Assembly (NCBI GenBank): GCA_007115705.1
Contig: QXEO01000144.1
Span: forward strand, 186,001-250,000
Direction: 5' to 3'
DNA length: 64,000 nt
Source of the DNA: Dactylis glomerata
Taxonomy: Eukaryota; Streptophyta; Magnoliopsida; Poales; Poaceae
This document shows positions 20,901 to 31,813 of the stretch, in pieces. The notes under the pieces were generated by a model. It saw only the letters and a program-made list of their open reading frames with translations, ran no database searches and was not told the origin of the DNA. The position numbers and the translations under genes are program-made. Each line of letters begins with the position of its first letter. The first letter of the stretch is position 1.

Positions 20901-23217
20901 CAATCTGCTGTAGCTCTGCATACGGTTGAAAAGCTTGTACAGTAATAGGCATGTGGAAATGTTCTTCAAAGTTTTCCATGGTAAACAACTCCTGTACTGA
21001 AATCTGGTTATTGTTAGAGAAGGAGAATAGTTCTGGTAATTGTTGTGAGAGTGCAACGACATGCCAAATATCATTCCATAGTATGAGATCCATTCTATCC
21101 TAGTTCACAAGGGCTTTTCTTTTTTTTACTTTGCGTGGAAGTTCACAACGGAATTTGCCTGCAGCTGTCTTCGATCATCTGAATATTTGTCTTTACTTAT
21201 GCGTACCTTGCCGTGATAGAATTTATCGAGAAGGGATGGGGATGGTGGAGGCTGTTGCCGATGTATGGGAATGTGGGGTCGGACATGCCCCTGTACAAGC
21301 AATACCTCTGCGACTACTACATTCGCAATTCTCCTGAATCGGTTGATGGCGCCGCCGCCTCTGCCGTGGAGAGGATGGTTACGCGGTCCGCATGGACAAA
21401 CGAGAATGGCCGCCTAATCCCACTTGCCCGCTCGGTAATCTCTTATCTGCCTCCACTAAACCTTTTCTAGATCGTCTATGTCTTGGCCTGTTTGTGGATT
21501 TGCTAACTACTGTACTATTTACTTGCTTGCTCTGATTACAAAACGATGGGTTTTTAAGTGTATCGCTGCGGAGACCAAGGTCCTGGTCAATTTCGAGAAG
21601 CAAAAATTTACTGACAGCGAGATCGACCTGAGCAACAGAGTCTTGCTGCGTGCACTCAAAATCTTCGGTACTGGAGGCGGTGATTATGTCTATGTCGGTG
21701 CCTATGCCGCCGCCGCTGCTTTGGTGGTATGTGCATGCATGCCTGCTTGCTTGGTCTCTAACAATCAGTCGTACGTAGTTTCAATTTGCTATAACTAGAT
21801 TTTTTTCTCCCTAACTACGGACAACAATGGTTGGTTCCAAAAGTGTATCACGAAGGAGGCCTGAGTTGATGAGCGAGTGGGTTCTCCGTGGGCAATACCA
21901 CTCATCTGACCCAAAGTGCATAGAGAGCAACCAGATCCGAGAGCATGCCATTAGACTTATGCTCCTCAAAGGTTCTGGATCTATCACTGCTGCTGCTGGT
22001 GCTGCCATGGTGGTAAGTGCGTGACTACCAAATGAAGAACAACTCGCAGACCTGTAGTCTGCACTATAAATCTACTTAAGCTTACTCATTGCTTAATGCT
22101 AATTGCAAAACCTTCCATTGTTCAAGGGTGCTGCAAAGGAAGCCAAGCTGTTAATTGAGTGGTTGAGGCAAGACCCTAAAGGGCCAAGACCTGATGTAGC
22201 GATGTGTACTAATATCCGGCAGGAAGCCTGCGACATTCTGCGCGACATGTGTCATGAGGCTTTTGGTTCCAAAGGGAATAGCAGTGTTGGTTCCAATGAT
22301 GAAGAAGAGAAAACTAAAAGGTACGATCTACAAAAGAGCATTTTTAAAATCTTGGATAGGGTTTGTATAAGCATCCTGTATGTTCTAGAGTAATGTATCA
22401 GTTTGTGCTCTATTATTAGTGAATCTGGTGACGAGGAAGATCCTCAGTGGAAGCCAATAACTGCAAGGTGTATACAAGTGGTAGCCTTGAACAGGAATAA
22501 GGAGAACACAGAGAATGTGAACCAGAAGGCCGAGGAAGAAGCTAGGAACAAGCCGAAAAGGAAAATGCATCATAACTGTAAGTTTAACTTGCATGGCTTT
22601 ATGCCCCAACCTGTTGCTGTTCTGTTGTCTGAACTTTGGTAGTTTTGCCTCTGAGCTGAGATATGTATCGTTCTAAAAGAAGGCAATGCAATGTACTCCC
22701 TCCGACCCATAATACTCTTCGTTAATATAGATGTATCTAGATACATTTTAGTGATAGATACATCCGTATTAGCGAAGAGTAATATGGGTCGGAGGGAGTA
22801 TTACATTTCTCACTTGAGCTAAGTATTCATGTTTTTATCAATCTGAACAGAAGTAGGTTAGTGGATTAGTAGACGAGAGTCTCCTTGAAGATTTAAAGGT
22901 TTTATTACTAAATTCGTGCTGCAGCCCATTGTGCTTGAATAGAGGAAAAAAAATTCAAGAACTGATATTAGTTTGTGTATAAATAGTATCTCTGAGATCT
23001 TTTAGCTGACCATCGTTAGTTGGCTGGATGGTCATGACTCATGACATGTGCACAAGATTTCTTAAATCAGAGTGATTTTTCTTATGCTATACACAGTCCT
23101 GTTGATCTATTTGTTACTATACTTGCGGTTTTTCTTTAATTTCCCCAACTTGTTCACATGCTAATGGTATCAACTTCAGCAACAGGTAAAGCTAGGGACG
23201 TCAGAACTCCAAGATGA
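14950..23217 (+). CDS. Unrecognised seven-exon plant gene, ~325 residues, transposon-filled first intron
   Basis: Coding exons: 14950-14986, 21220-21434, 21559-21726, 21844-22012, 22127-22320, 22420-22577, 23180-23217 (TGA). Each boundary has a GT donor and AG acceptor and the phases join. Exon 1 (MIIPPEGAIRFP plus one base) meets exon 2 (EFIEKGWGWWRLLPMYGNVG) in frame. Exons 3, 4 and 5 encode similar ~50-residue, helix-rich, alanine-rich units sharing a K-E-A ... L ... W ... N-x-I-R-x-x-A pattern. Exons 6 and 7 encode an acidic stretch and a basic tail (KPKRKMHHN) that could be a nuclear signal. Exon 4 has one surplus base near 21860, so this copy may be a pseudogene or contain a sequence error. 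I do not recognise the family and assign no function. Confidence 0.68.
15339..15604 (+). repeat. Copia-2 5' LTR with shortened 3' end
   Basis: It matches 20256 onward (TGTTGGAA...CTCGTTGTT) but lacks the last ~17 bp seen in the 3' LTR (TCTCCTGAAACTCAACA). It joins TATCAGAGC, a remnant of the initiator-Met primer site, at about 15604-15612. The deletion removed the LTR end and part of the primer site. Confidence 0.7.
15800..15944 (+). pseudogene. Copia-2 gag, amino-terminal remnant
   Basis: Codons for NWLLLTRTN-stop-ADWAVLM match the Copia gag start pattern in which TRTN is followed by Y and AW/DW; TAT has become TAG near 15846. A frameshift follows, then NGTDVRSDDRL in the frame that continues after the MULE as ALEAILRGVP. 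Confidence 0.6.
15945..17167. mobile_element. Non-autonomous Mutator-like element (MULE) with 9-bp target duplication
   Basis: TCGCCTTGC lies at 15936-15944 and 17168-17176. The termini are inverted: GACGATTTTGACAAAAATAAC on the left, and its near complement on the right (GATGATTTTGACAAAAATAAC read from the other strand). The similarity extends over roughly 130 bp and includes a shared CTCACGCCGGAGCTCTAAG. A second inverted pair (GGCGCCTTGGTCAA / TTGACCAAGGCGCC types) lies farther in. No coding frame is present. Long TIRs plus 9-bp TSD define the MULE class. Confidence 0.88.
17168..18676 (+). pseudogene. Copia-2 gag, protease and start of integrase
   Basis: After the MULE the gag frame continues as LALEAILRGVPLEMMATLTS and DTLKTMRLG. 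A frameshift near 17390 leads to a CCHC knuckle (CRYCGKKGHWARECKKK) and the protease active site WYLDSGASNHMSG. Further frameshifts near 18145 and 18400 precede the integrase segment with LELVHADLCGPI and YFMLLVDDASRYM. The frame ends where a fragment of another element begins. Several shifts show it is inactive. Confidence 0.82.
18677..19633 (-). mobile_element. LTR-less internal fragment of the non-autonomous LTR family
   Basis: This ~957-bp segment is the reverse complement, with scattered differences, of about 7166-8119 in the complete element. It has no LTR, primer site or polypurine tract and no target duplication that I can find. It replaces the missing integrase/RT part of Copia-2. 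The left junction shares GTG(A) with the host codons TAC ATG TGG. About 55 bp of unassigned sequence follow it before RNase H resumes. Confidence 0.85.
19689..20244 (+). pseudogene. Copia-2 RNase H remnant
   Basis: Codons for YIAGTINLGCKY, FSNSDMAGDVDDRKSTSG and VALSSCKAEYVAATTAA are the RNase H end of Copia pol, with the catalytic D and E positions visible (the expected D-A-D is S-N-S-D here). A TAG follows CQGVWL. Frameshifts separate the tail HVSTDAQLADILTKPLG. It ends just before the polypurine tract. Confidence 0.85.
20244..20573 (+). repeat. Copia-2 polypurine tract and 3' LTR
   Basis: TTAGGGGGAGTA precedes TGTTGGAA at 20256. The LTR runs to CTCAACA at 20573, followed by the target duplication AAGTT. 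It holds about 65 bp around 20420-20480 that the 5' LTR does not have. The TGTTG...CAACA ends support the chosen boundary. Confidence 0.8.
20574..21086 (-). pseudogene. LINE ORF2 C-terminal fragment (zinc-binding RT domain)
   Basis: The minus strand encodes WNDIWHVVALSQQLPELFSF, then YDVIITRNLLQRKN and CILCDEELLETQHLFGDCEFA, the zf-RVT type zinc-binding motif that follows reverse transcriptase in plant LINE ORF2. The frame is broken between these parts. It continues after Copia-2 at 15338-15150 with IWNERNRKSFHNE, a typical LINE ORF2 tail, and a stop within it. No RT catalytic domain remains. Confidence 0.75.
22696..22798. mobile_element. Stowaway MITE (103 bp)
   Basis: Nearly perfect inverted ends, CTCCCTCCGACCCATAATAC... 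and its complement, flanked by TA (22694-22695, 22799-22800). It lies in intron 6 of the seven-exon gene. Confidence 0.95.
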
Positions 23218-25214
23218 TGGCTGATAATCTGATATAGTGATACCACGTGGGCTGAGACAAGTCTTAATATTGTGCAATGTGCTGGACTTAACTGTTGGTC
23301 TTGAGAATTGTTGGATTCTTTTACCGTGATGTTCTTTTTCTTGGCAGTGAGTGGATGATGAGACTTGCCTGCTATGATACTACTTATCTAGTGAACCTAG
23401 TTAATATTAGTAATCTTGGGGGCACGCCGCTCCTGTTAGTTGATTTATGTCTGCAAAAGATACATATCATTACTGTTAGGTAATGGATGAAATGCCTCGG
23501 CTTGGCATTTTGATAGTTTACTGGCGTGTTTTGCTTGCATGGTACAGTAAAATCAGGTCTTTTTTGTTCTCCTGATATCTACTCCCTCCGTTCGGAAATA
23601 TAAGATGTTTTAGTTTTGTGAAGTGAATGTATCTAGACATCTTTTAGTGTATAGGTTCGCTCGAATCTATACACTAAAAGATGTCTAGATACATTAGCTT
23701 CACAAAGCTAAAACATCTTATATTTCTAAACGGAGGAAGTAGCTTCGAGTGTACATCACATCGTCAACTGTAAACAACATAGAAGCAGCGTCAAATTGGT
23801 CTACGAAACATGATAGCTGAGCAGAAGAAAGCAATGTCTATGGTGCAGAAGTAGGAGTTGACAGAATAGACATGTTGGTGCAGGCTCTGTGTTTCACCAG
23901 TTCAGATATTCTTCTACTACATCTCGCCCAGTTTAACTCGTTGCTGAGGATGAAATTTTGGTGTTTTTACTGCAGGAGAAGAGTTCAGAATCATTGTTGG
24001 CTGTCGTAAGATTCAGACGGTCAGTGTTGGTTCAGCCTATTTCAGTAAGCCACGGGTATGTAGTGGTGGCGCAACGAAAATGTAGTGCACCACGATTAAC
24101 CCACGCGTATATAAGCCTTTTTCTACTAGTGAACTCATCAAGTTTGCTCTACACTGAATTCTTAGCTATGTGATGATGCAGGCTTAGTTAATCATATAAT
24201 TGCAGAAGCATGCCACGAAAGAAGGTAACAAAGTATGTACTACTTATTCCTCTCATCCAAGATGCATATATGGAGATAGTGTGAGAAATTAGAACTGAAT
24301 ACTGTTTATAATAATTTAATGATGTACATACATAGACAATCTAAGACGGGTTCTGAAAAAATAATCATGAGAAATTTCATTGAAGTACTATTCAAAGACC
24401 ACCAAACACTTTGACACATAATCAATACAATATATACCAGAATCTTAAGCGCGCCTTGCTGCGCTTTCATATAATGATGTTTTTTTCATGGGTTCCCGCC
24501 TTTACATGTTCAGGTTGACCATTTCTTTAAAATGGCCGGGGCGATCGCTAGCTTCTGACGACAGTTAGATAGAGCCTTTTTTCCTACATACATTGGGGCC
24601 ACAATTAGATTTTCAATGGTATTGTACGGCAAACAAGCAGACTTGACACACATGAAGTTGATCATGTAGATCAGATTAATGTAGCCCAGATAAATAATTG
24701 TGTTTTACTTTGTCGCTATATATCAACAACCTCCTGATAGAGTCAGATGATAGGTAGAACTGCCCCAACTGTTTATTTGGCCCATGACTGATATCCTCAA
24801 TTTTGATGTTTTTGTATGTGCACAGATGACATCGTTGTTGCCTTATCTGATGCACTCTCGATAACAAATTCAGTAGTCATGTGACATGTTTTTATTATTA
24901 ATAGGTACTGTGTCTGAAATATTTGGCTGTCATATACTTGTTTCCAAACACAAATCAGTGATCAAGCAAATCATTCCTTGTAGTATGCATGAATAAATAT
25001 CCTATTTAGCAAGGAGAATTCAGTTTCTAGTACAGCCAGTCTATAGAAAGATGCATGAAGAAATGAAAATGAGAGCCACCTGAACTTGTGGACAAAGATG
25101 GTTAAACACCGTGTCCCTCTCCTCTTTCTCTTCTCTCCTCCGACGTCTGAGCAACCAACAAGAAGCACCTCTCGTTTCTCCTTCTCTCACCAAGCTAAAT
25201 CTCCAAAGTCCAAA
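23218..25214. other. Intergenic DNA downstream of the seven-exon gene
   Basis: About 2 kb. Apart from the Stowaway MITE at 23582 I see no coding exon with convincing motifs or splice context. The first few hundred bases may be 3' untranslated sequence. Confidence 0.5.
23582..23739. mobile_element. Stowaway MITE (158 bp)
   Basis: A near-complete hairpin from CTCCCTCCGTTCGG to CGGAGGAAG, flanked by TA at 23580-23581 and 23740-23741. It is the same family as the copy at 35305-35462. Confidence 0.95.
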
Positions 25215-25577
25215 CACTACAAGAAATATGTTAACTTATGATGAAGCTTGTTCATCACTAGTAGCAAAATGATCGTCACATAAGACCTTTATGTGACGAT
25301 AGCGTGATGAAAGTGCTTTCATCATTAGTTATCTATTATCCACATGTGATGAAAAAATATTACGAAAGTCATTTTCATCATAGATTTTGTCATGATTGCT
25401 TTTCCACGTGTCAACATTGCGGTCCAGTAAGAGAGATATTAACTAGGCCAGCCCAGCTATAGGCCCACTTCCGAGGCATAGCCCATTTACTTGTCCAATT
25501 TATATGTGAGCCCACTTATGCTGCCCAGCTCAATTCAACGTTACTAGAACTTTGGGCGAATCATATTTGACACCTCA

Positions 25578-25712
25578 AGTGAACAGTTTCAAATTTGAAC
25601 AATTTTAAAAGTGAACAGTTTCGAATTTGAACAATTTTAAAAGTGAACAGTTTCGAATTTGAACAGTTTTGAATTGGAACATTTTCGAATTGGAACATTT
25701 TCGAATTTGAAA
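25578..25712. repeat. Short tandem array, GAACAGTTT / GAATTTGAAC units
   Basis: Units of about 32 bp (GTGAACAGTTTCGAATTTG...) repeat two to three times and decay into 16-18-bp units ATTGGAACATTTTCGA. Confidence 0.8.
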
Positions 25713-25898
25713 CAGCCGCAGCTAACGAACGAGAAAACAGCATACGAGCGAATTCATCGAAAAAACATACGAGCAAATTGGGCCGGCCCACCAGGATCCC
25801 GCATCAGCGTGCGCGCCGTAACGGACGCTAAAAGCGCTGAATAGGGGATCCCAGAACTTTGGCTGGTCCATTCTATTTTGAGCCAGCTGTCAATCAGC

Positions 25899-26022
25899 TC
25901 GGTTTAAATAGCAGGCCAACAACCTATTTTGATCCATGTGTCACTAGTCCAGTTTAAATAAAAAGCCAACAGCCTGGTTAAAGTAGCAGGCCAACAGCCC
26001 AGTTTAAAAAGCAGGCCAACAG
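25899..26022. repeat. Degenerate repeats of AGTTTAAATAGCAGGCCAAC
   Basis: At least four imperfect copies of a ~25-32-bp motif ending in GGCCAACAGCC. Confidence 0.7.
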
Positions 26023-26430
26023 CCCATTTCATTAATAGCAAAAATTGGGCTGGCCCGTTATTTTTTTTGGCTAAAACCAATTGTCAACCCACATATTTTA
26101 TACTATTATTTATTTAGCAGGACATACACGTAACATAAGAGTAACCATCCCAGATGACGTGCCCAATTCATATCAACAATTAATATCACAGGCTAAACAC
26201 TAGCAAACAAAATATCAGTTTAGTTACCAAATAACTGCAAATGCATCCAAAATGCGTAAGACAGTATTATAAATGTCACAACACGGTAGCCTTCACAGCA
26301 CATATCACCAATCTTTTCAGAGCTAAGTTCACCAAAATATGAGAAGAATGGAGATAAATAATCTACTTGCTAACATTAGATTGACCCTGCAACAAACCTA
26401 GAAAGCCACGAAGCAACGAATTTGTAACTT

Positions 26431-26760
26431 CTAACTTGTGCTTCTGGTCATCAACACATTCGTCTCGTTTCTGCTTGCTTCTTCAGCTTCTTCCGCCCAT
26501 CTGTTCAGTGCTTCCAATTTTTCATCTTGAGCGTGGAGCTTTTCTAGAAGATTTACCTTTTGTTGATTGGAGGCTTGTAGCTGAAGCTGTAGCTCTTGCA
26601 CATTAGAAGACACACTGCCTTTGGATGAGGGTTGCGGGAGGCCAATATTCTTAATGAACTTGTTAGTTGGCCTCTCCTTGGTTAGAACTTCAGCAACAAT
26701 AGTAGTAGGAGACTTTGGTTCTTCACCCTCTCGAACTAGGTTACACATCATGTTGTCCAT
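26431..26760 (-). pseudogene. CACTA transposase-associated protein fragment (Ptta/En/Spm type)
   Basis: An open frame of 109 codons. The segment TTIVAEVLTKERPTNKFIKN followed by NIGLP and a glutamine/leucine-rich coiled coil (QELQLQLQASNQQKVNLLEK) resembles the C-terminal part of plant En/Spm-type transposase proteins. No catalytic region is present. It is probably the only coding remnant of the CACTA element whose left end is at 25215. Family assignment is by pattern. Confidence 0.5.
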
Positions 26761-29300
26761 TTTATCCTAGCAATGAAAAAAGATCCGATTTATGATAAGT
26801 TATAGTTTATTGACTCCTAAACAAACACAACATATATTTGTAAAAAACCCATTCGCCCCAGATATTAGTGGAGGATCAAACGACCCTTTCTCAATGTAAG
26901 CGGATCCGGTGCCTTTCCCGATCTCAGCTCCTCTACTGCGGAGGACCCCTCTCATAGCTCGCCTCTCTCCCAACCGTGCCCCGCTTCCTCCGGATCTGGG
27001 CGACGACGGAATCCCTCTTACCCGTCTTGTCTCAGCAGCAGCGATAAGATGGTCTCAGAGGGAAAATATAAGGGATTTGGTGGAGAGAAGGTTTAGGAAG
27101 AGAACCATGACGACCCCGTGGGAACGTCCGTCGCCCAATCTCCTCTGCCAGGTGTCCGCCGATGGGCTGCACCACTAGTCCGGCCTTCGCCTTCACTGAC
27201 CTGGCTCTCCCGACTCGCTGCGCAACACATCTGCTCTCGGCTCCCTCGTCGTGGACTCAACAGTGAACCCCACCACAAAACCTCTCTCCAAAGCACCAAT
27301 ACATGAGGAAAATTGCATCAAAAAGACCACAAGGGGGTAATGAGGATGTAGTCCTGCAGACCCCAGTGAAGAAAGAAGCACGGCAAGAATGCAGCCCCAC
27401 CGCCATAGGCCTTCGGCAGCGGACCTCAGATGAGACACCCGTCCAGCAGCCGCATGCCCGCCGCCATCTCCTCTGTGAGTACCCACCATTGCTGGCAAGA
27501 AGTAAACTGAAATGAACAAGCAAATAGTAAAAAAACCGACCGAACCAGCCCCTCCTACTTTACCTGGTTTTGTAGCAGGATCCAAATGCCTAGAGGAATT
27601 GCCAGCGCTTCTTTCGCCAGCTCAACAAGGCACAGTCTCTGCATCCGTGCCCCACTCGCAAAAAAACTCAAATCAACTAGAGGGCTCCATTTGCTGCGCT
27701 ACTGATTGTAGTAGATTTATAGAAGCAAATAGTATATGATAGAGACACATGAGGAGTCGAAATAAAGTTTAAAATGAAACAAGCAAATCGTCGAGGTCTT
27801 CAAACTTTTTCTTCTTCCATGACATAATCTTGTGTTTTTCTAAAGGTAGCCAAAAAAACCAAGCTATAGACATGCAAATACCATTGAAGGTTCTCCCAGA
27901 ATTTTAGTTTGAGATGTAATGCCAAGGCTACATGCACATGCACAACTAATAAAGTAGTCAATCACCATTGGCAAGAGAACCAACACCAGTGCCAGGAAAA
28001 AAAAACCAATCTACCTGGTCAGCGTCGTTGTGGAGCCAAGAGTACGAATAGACAATATCGAGAACGTAGCATTCAGGATAATCCTCGCTGTGGCAACCAT
28101 GAGAAAACATCTAAAATCAATTTGGGGAAGCAAGATCTAAAGGCCCATATATATCTAGAAAATTATAATCTTCTAACACCACTATTGACGCCAGGATAAT
28201 TCTCGTTGTATAAACGAATGACCAAAAATCACTTATTGTAAGAGATGCCATATCCATTGACACATAGGCGAAAAAGAAGATGAAATATCAAAACACTAAC
28301 CTAATATTTGAAAAACATTACTTTTATTTAAAAATTATATATATATATTGGGTTTTCCACTTTTCACAACACCAGCAAGGCTGACTGTGGGAGGAGGAAC
28401 TGATCTATAGAGGAGGCCGAGGTGAAGGAGGCTAGTTTTTTTCTTTAAGTTTATGGTTGCTATCTTCACTGATTTGTTTTTCACTCGCTGGGCCGGGCTA
28501 GGTCGAGTCCCGAGGCTAATCGATTACTATAGTCCAGTATGAGGTTCTAGCCCAGTTTATCCCATTAGATACCGGCTGAGCGCAATGATTCACCAAATTC
28601 TCTCCACAAAACAGACCATTTCAACATGCTTAAATTATATTGGTCTGAAATGAAATGGAAAGTGTCATTTTTGGTTGCTGGGCACTAGTGATTCTGATAT
28701 TTAAAAAAAAATGAAAATTATATTTGTAAGTTTCAAAAAAATTATGAAAATAAATCTAGTATATAGTCAATGGTGTAATATACAAGCATGTAAAATTTTA
28801 GTACAAAATTATTTGTATGATGGGCTACAGACAAATGCAAAATCTGGTATATTTGTAGATTTGAAAAATACATACTCGGATCTATATGTTTGTCTTTCTT
28901 GTGTAGCTCAAACTCAAAAGTATCTAGGCATGATTTTTTGCACGTTTCCAGAATAAATAGTTGGCTACATCCAAATATTTTGTAGTTTTTTTTAACTCAT
29001 AAATGCGAGTTTCAACTTTTTAAAAAAAGCGGGATCACTCATGCTCGGGAGCCAAAAATCTCCTCTTTAAAATAAAACGGCCCATGTAAATATGTCTTTT
29101 CTCACGCTCAGTCTCATTCTACGTTAAGTAGCATACGCTTGTCTCAATAATATTATAAATTTGACCAACACAATATAAATAAATAATATAAAGATTGTTT
29201 TAAAAAATATATAAAGATATATCATTAAAAATTTCAGATGTTATATTTTCTAAGGTAGTATAACTTGTGTTGTATAATTTACATTCTATTGGTTAAACTG
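26761..29300. other. Intergenic DNA with GC-rich and AT-rich patches
   Basis: A GC-rich stretch at about 26,900-27,480 gives several short overlapping frames without motifs. A segment at about 28,690-29,060 resembles 53,510-53,860 in the same orientation (ATTTCTAAGTTTCAAAA and GGAGCCAAAA types), probably two copies of a short unclassified transposon. No gene is supported. Confidence 0.45.
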
Positions 29301-30485
29301 GCGATGTAGAATTACGCGCAGGACCTATAAACTCGACTAGAGGGGGCAGTTCATGACAAACTAGAAGGCATGTATAGTGACGTGTGATCGATGTTAATCT
29401 GCGAACAAATATACACTAGAATTTATAAGTTGACTAACGTTCCATATGTGCACGCGTGCATACAACTTAGACGACAGTCAAATAACTAGGGATGACCTCA
29501 TCTACTGTGAACATAGTAGATAGGCTTTTGGCGTTTGTCTTGGCACGGAAGCACGGAATCAACACTAGGTATAGTATTACCAACTTGTTAGGCCAACTGC
29601 ACCATGTCCTTTGTGTACATTAGCTCGAGTTAAAATCAACGGATAGCTACTAGCTAGCCCGGTATTGACAATAGGTTTAAAAAGCATATTAGGGTAGGAG
29701 CGATTGCCTTTATTTGATCGCTATGGCTATGTAGAAATGATAAAATGTTTAACGATAAATACTCTTCCATCTTGCAGGTTATATACAGAGCTATCGGTAC
29801 TCTACGTTTGTGGTCCTCTCTCCAACGGTTGAAGGATCGCGACCTCTTTACGGAGGTCTGTGTATGTATGGAAGCTACGGTGAGGGATACTTTTTTCTAA
29901 CATGAATGGCCGCATAGCTTATGTATTTGTGCTCCAGTTTAGACGAGATTACAATTGCTCACGATGATATATAATTTTGTCTTCTTTATCATACTTTTGA
30001 GACTTTATGGGGCTATGTACATCTTATTATACAGAGGCCAGGTGTAAATTTAATGATTATTAAGTAATAAAACACTTTTTATCGAAAAAAAGCTAGCCCG
30101 GCCGCACAGGGAAAGGCAGAATACAGCCAAGGAGTTAATCCAGCAAGTGACTGGGGATGACGCAAGGCAGCCGGCCACGAACTTATTGTAATTATCGTAA
30201 CTGCAAGACCGGATCAATTTGTTGAGATGGAACTATGAACTCCATCTGAACTGAAGAAAGCTAATTAAACGAGCTTCAAGCATGGGTCAAACTTCTGCGC
30301 TGCAACTTGAACCTAGTTTACATAATTGTAACGAGTGATTTTTTTTTCCCAAAATTGTTCTTCAGTAAAATAGTGTGACAACCTAGTCGGCACCACGTAT
30401 GAACATGCACACCGCATGCATATATACATCAAAAATTTGCACGGGCCTGTATAAGTATACATCAGAGAAAAAGAATCAAGTGTGT

Positions 30486-30690
30486 ATATCAAATCGCTTT
30501 TGCTCGTTCTTGGCTAATCGAGAACTAGCTTAACGCGTGATCAATGATTAACGCTAGGTTAGTGTTGGATAAGGCCATATAGACTAATATATCAAATCGC
30601 TTTTGCTAGTTCTCGGCTAATCGTGAACTAGCTTAACGCTTGATCAATGATTAACGCTAGTTAGTGTTGGATTAGGCCATATAGACTATT
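30486..30690. repeat. Tandem 103-bp duplication with internal hairpin
   Basis: Units 30486-30588 and 30589-30690 start ATATCAAATCGCTTTTGCT. Each holds a palindrome of the form AGTTCTCGGCTAATCGTGAACT and a GATCAATGATTAACGCTAG motif. Confidence 0.9.
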
Positions 30691-31380
30691 AGTAGCTCTA
30701 GAATTTGATAGAGGTTTTTTTTGGTTTTGATTGTTAGGCCTTTTTGTGTTTTTGGGTTTTGCTTAGGTTCTTTTTTGGCTACCTTTTTTTTGCGATGTAG
30801 GAGTAACAAATAATTTTTAAGGGAGGTATGTTTCTATTTTTGTGTTGTTTTACTTCCATAATTTTTTTTGCCTCGGTGAGGATACATTGTTAGGCTTTTG
30901 TTTTCATATATTTTGAATATTTTTGTAGGTGTTTTAATATTTTTTATTTGTGCATTTACATATAGTCGTTCAATCGCGCATAGTGTGTCCTGTGGCGGAG
31001 CTTGACTGAGAGGGAGCAAACTATAGTTAAGGGGTCTAATATAAACAATTTATTAAGAGGGGCGGGCAAGTGGATATGATATCCAAAGAAGACGTTGTAA
31101 TTGGATTGATCGAGCGGTAGGCGCCTCGATATCAAATTAACCCTGGGAATATTCATTCCAATTAAGCTACAACTTTTAAATTGCTGAGCATTTCGGCTTT
31201 TCGACCAGTTAGCATGCAGGTAGGTAGCCGGCTTGTTGAAATGAGCGGATAACTCCTGAGCCTCATGGCCTAGCTAGCATATGCAAGCAACAAATCCCGC
31301 ACGTGCCGATTTGACTCGTATTCCAACTTTTTGTTTGTTTGCGCTGAAGGACTAGTAGAGATATGTATTGAGAGTTTAGG

Positions 31381-31813
31381 ACAGAAGTACGTACATCGCA
31401 GGCGTATAGTACAGCTGGTTCCTTAGACTGGGGTGCCCTGGCTACAAGGATGCCCTGGCCCTCTCCGTGGCGCCGCCTCCACCACCTGAGCCACTGTTGA
31501 TATAGCCGCCGCGCACCTCGCCGGTGAGGCCACACCGTAAGGCTAGGGTGGAGCCCTGGGACCCGTGGCCAGGGAGTGCGCCTGCCTGGCCAGAGCCACG
31601 CCTCCTCTGCTTGTCAGGGCCAAAAAAAATTATGCGTCGAGCCGTTGGGTTCACCCCCAACCCATCCGGACAGGCGCGGATTTGGTGTCCGCGGTTTGAT
31701 CCAAATAAACCGATTCAAATTATTTCAGACACCTAAATGTATCGGATCACTGGAGATGCCCTTAGAACAGAAGTACGTACATCAAAGGCGTACTGTACAG
31801 CTGGTTCCTGAGG
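31381..31813. repeat. Duplicated ~45-bp motif flanking a PIF/Harbinger-like MITE piece
   Basis: ACAGAAGTACGTACATC occurs at 31381 and 31767, each followed by a GGCGTA(T/C)...ACAGCTGGTTCCT block. Between them, at about 31,630-31,761, lies sequence ending GGAGATGCCC plus TTA, which resembles the ends of the Harbinger-type element at 55312. The left end of that piece is not clear. Confidence 0.6.

Larger units (their letters stand above)
15041..21086 (-). mobile_element. 5'-truncated LINE with 14-bp target duplication, split by Copia-2
   Basis: GATCCATTCTATCC occurs at 15027-15040 and 21087-21100, exactly flanking the element. On the minus strand it ends in an A-rich tail (plus-strand TTTTTTATTTT at 15041) after the LINE-type 3' untranslated sequence. 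Its own DNA is only 15041-15338 and 20574-21086; the rest is the nested Copia-2 with target duplication AAGTT. It sits in intron 1 of the seven-exon gene, opposite to transcription. The 5' end is truncated within ORF2, as is usual for LINEs. Confidence 0.9.
25215..26430. mobile_element. CACTA-type transposon, left end and adjacent non-coding DNA
   Basis: CACTACAAGAAATATGTTAA at 25215 is a classic CACTA terminus. It is followed by subterminal DNA rich in ATGATGAA-type motifs. I could not find the matching right end (TAGTG) within the next several kilobases, so the element is truncated or its end has decayed. A minus-strand transposase-like fragment at 26431-26760 fits the same element. Confidence 0.55.

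Noticed and set aside
25215..28700. A complete CACTA element from the left end at 25215
   Set aside because: I searched by eye for a TAGTG right end with matching terminal sequence and a 3-bp duplication and found none; the GCACTAGTG near 28,670 does not match the left terminus.
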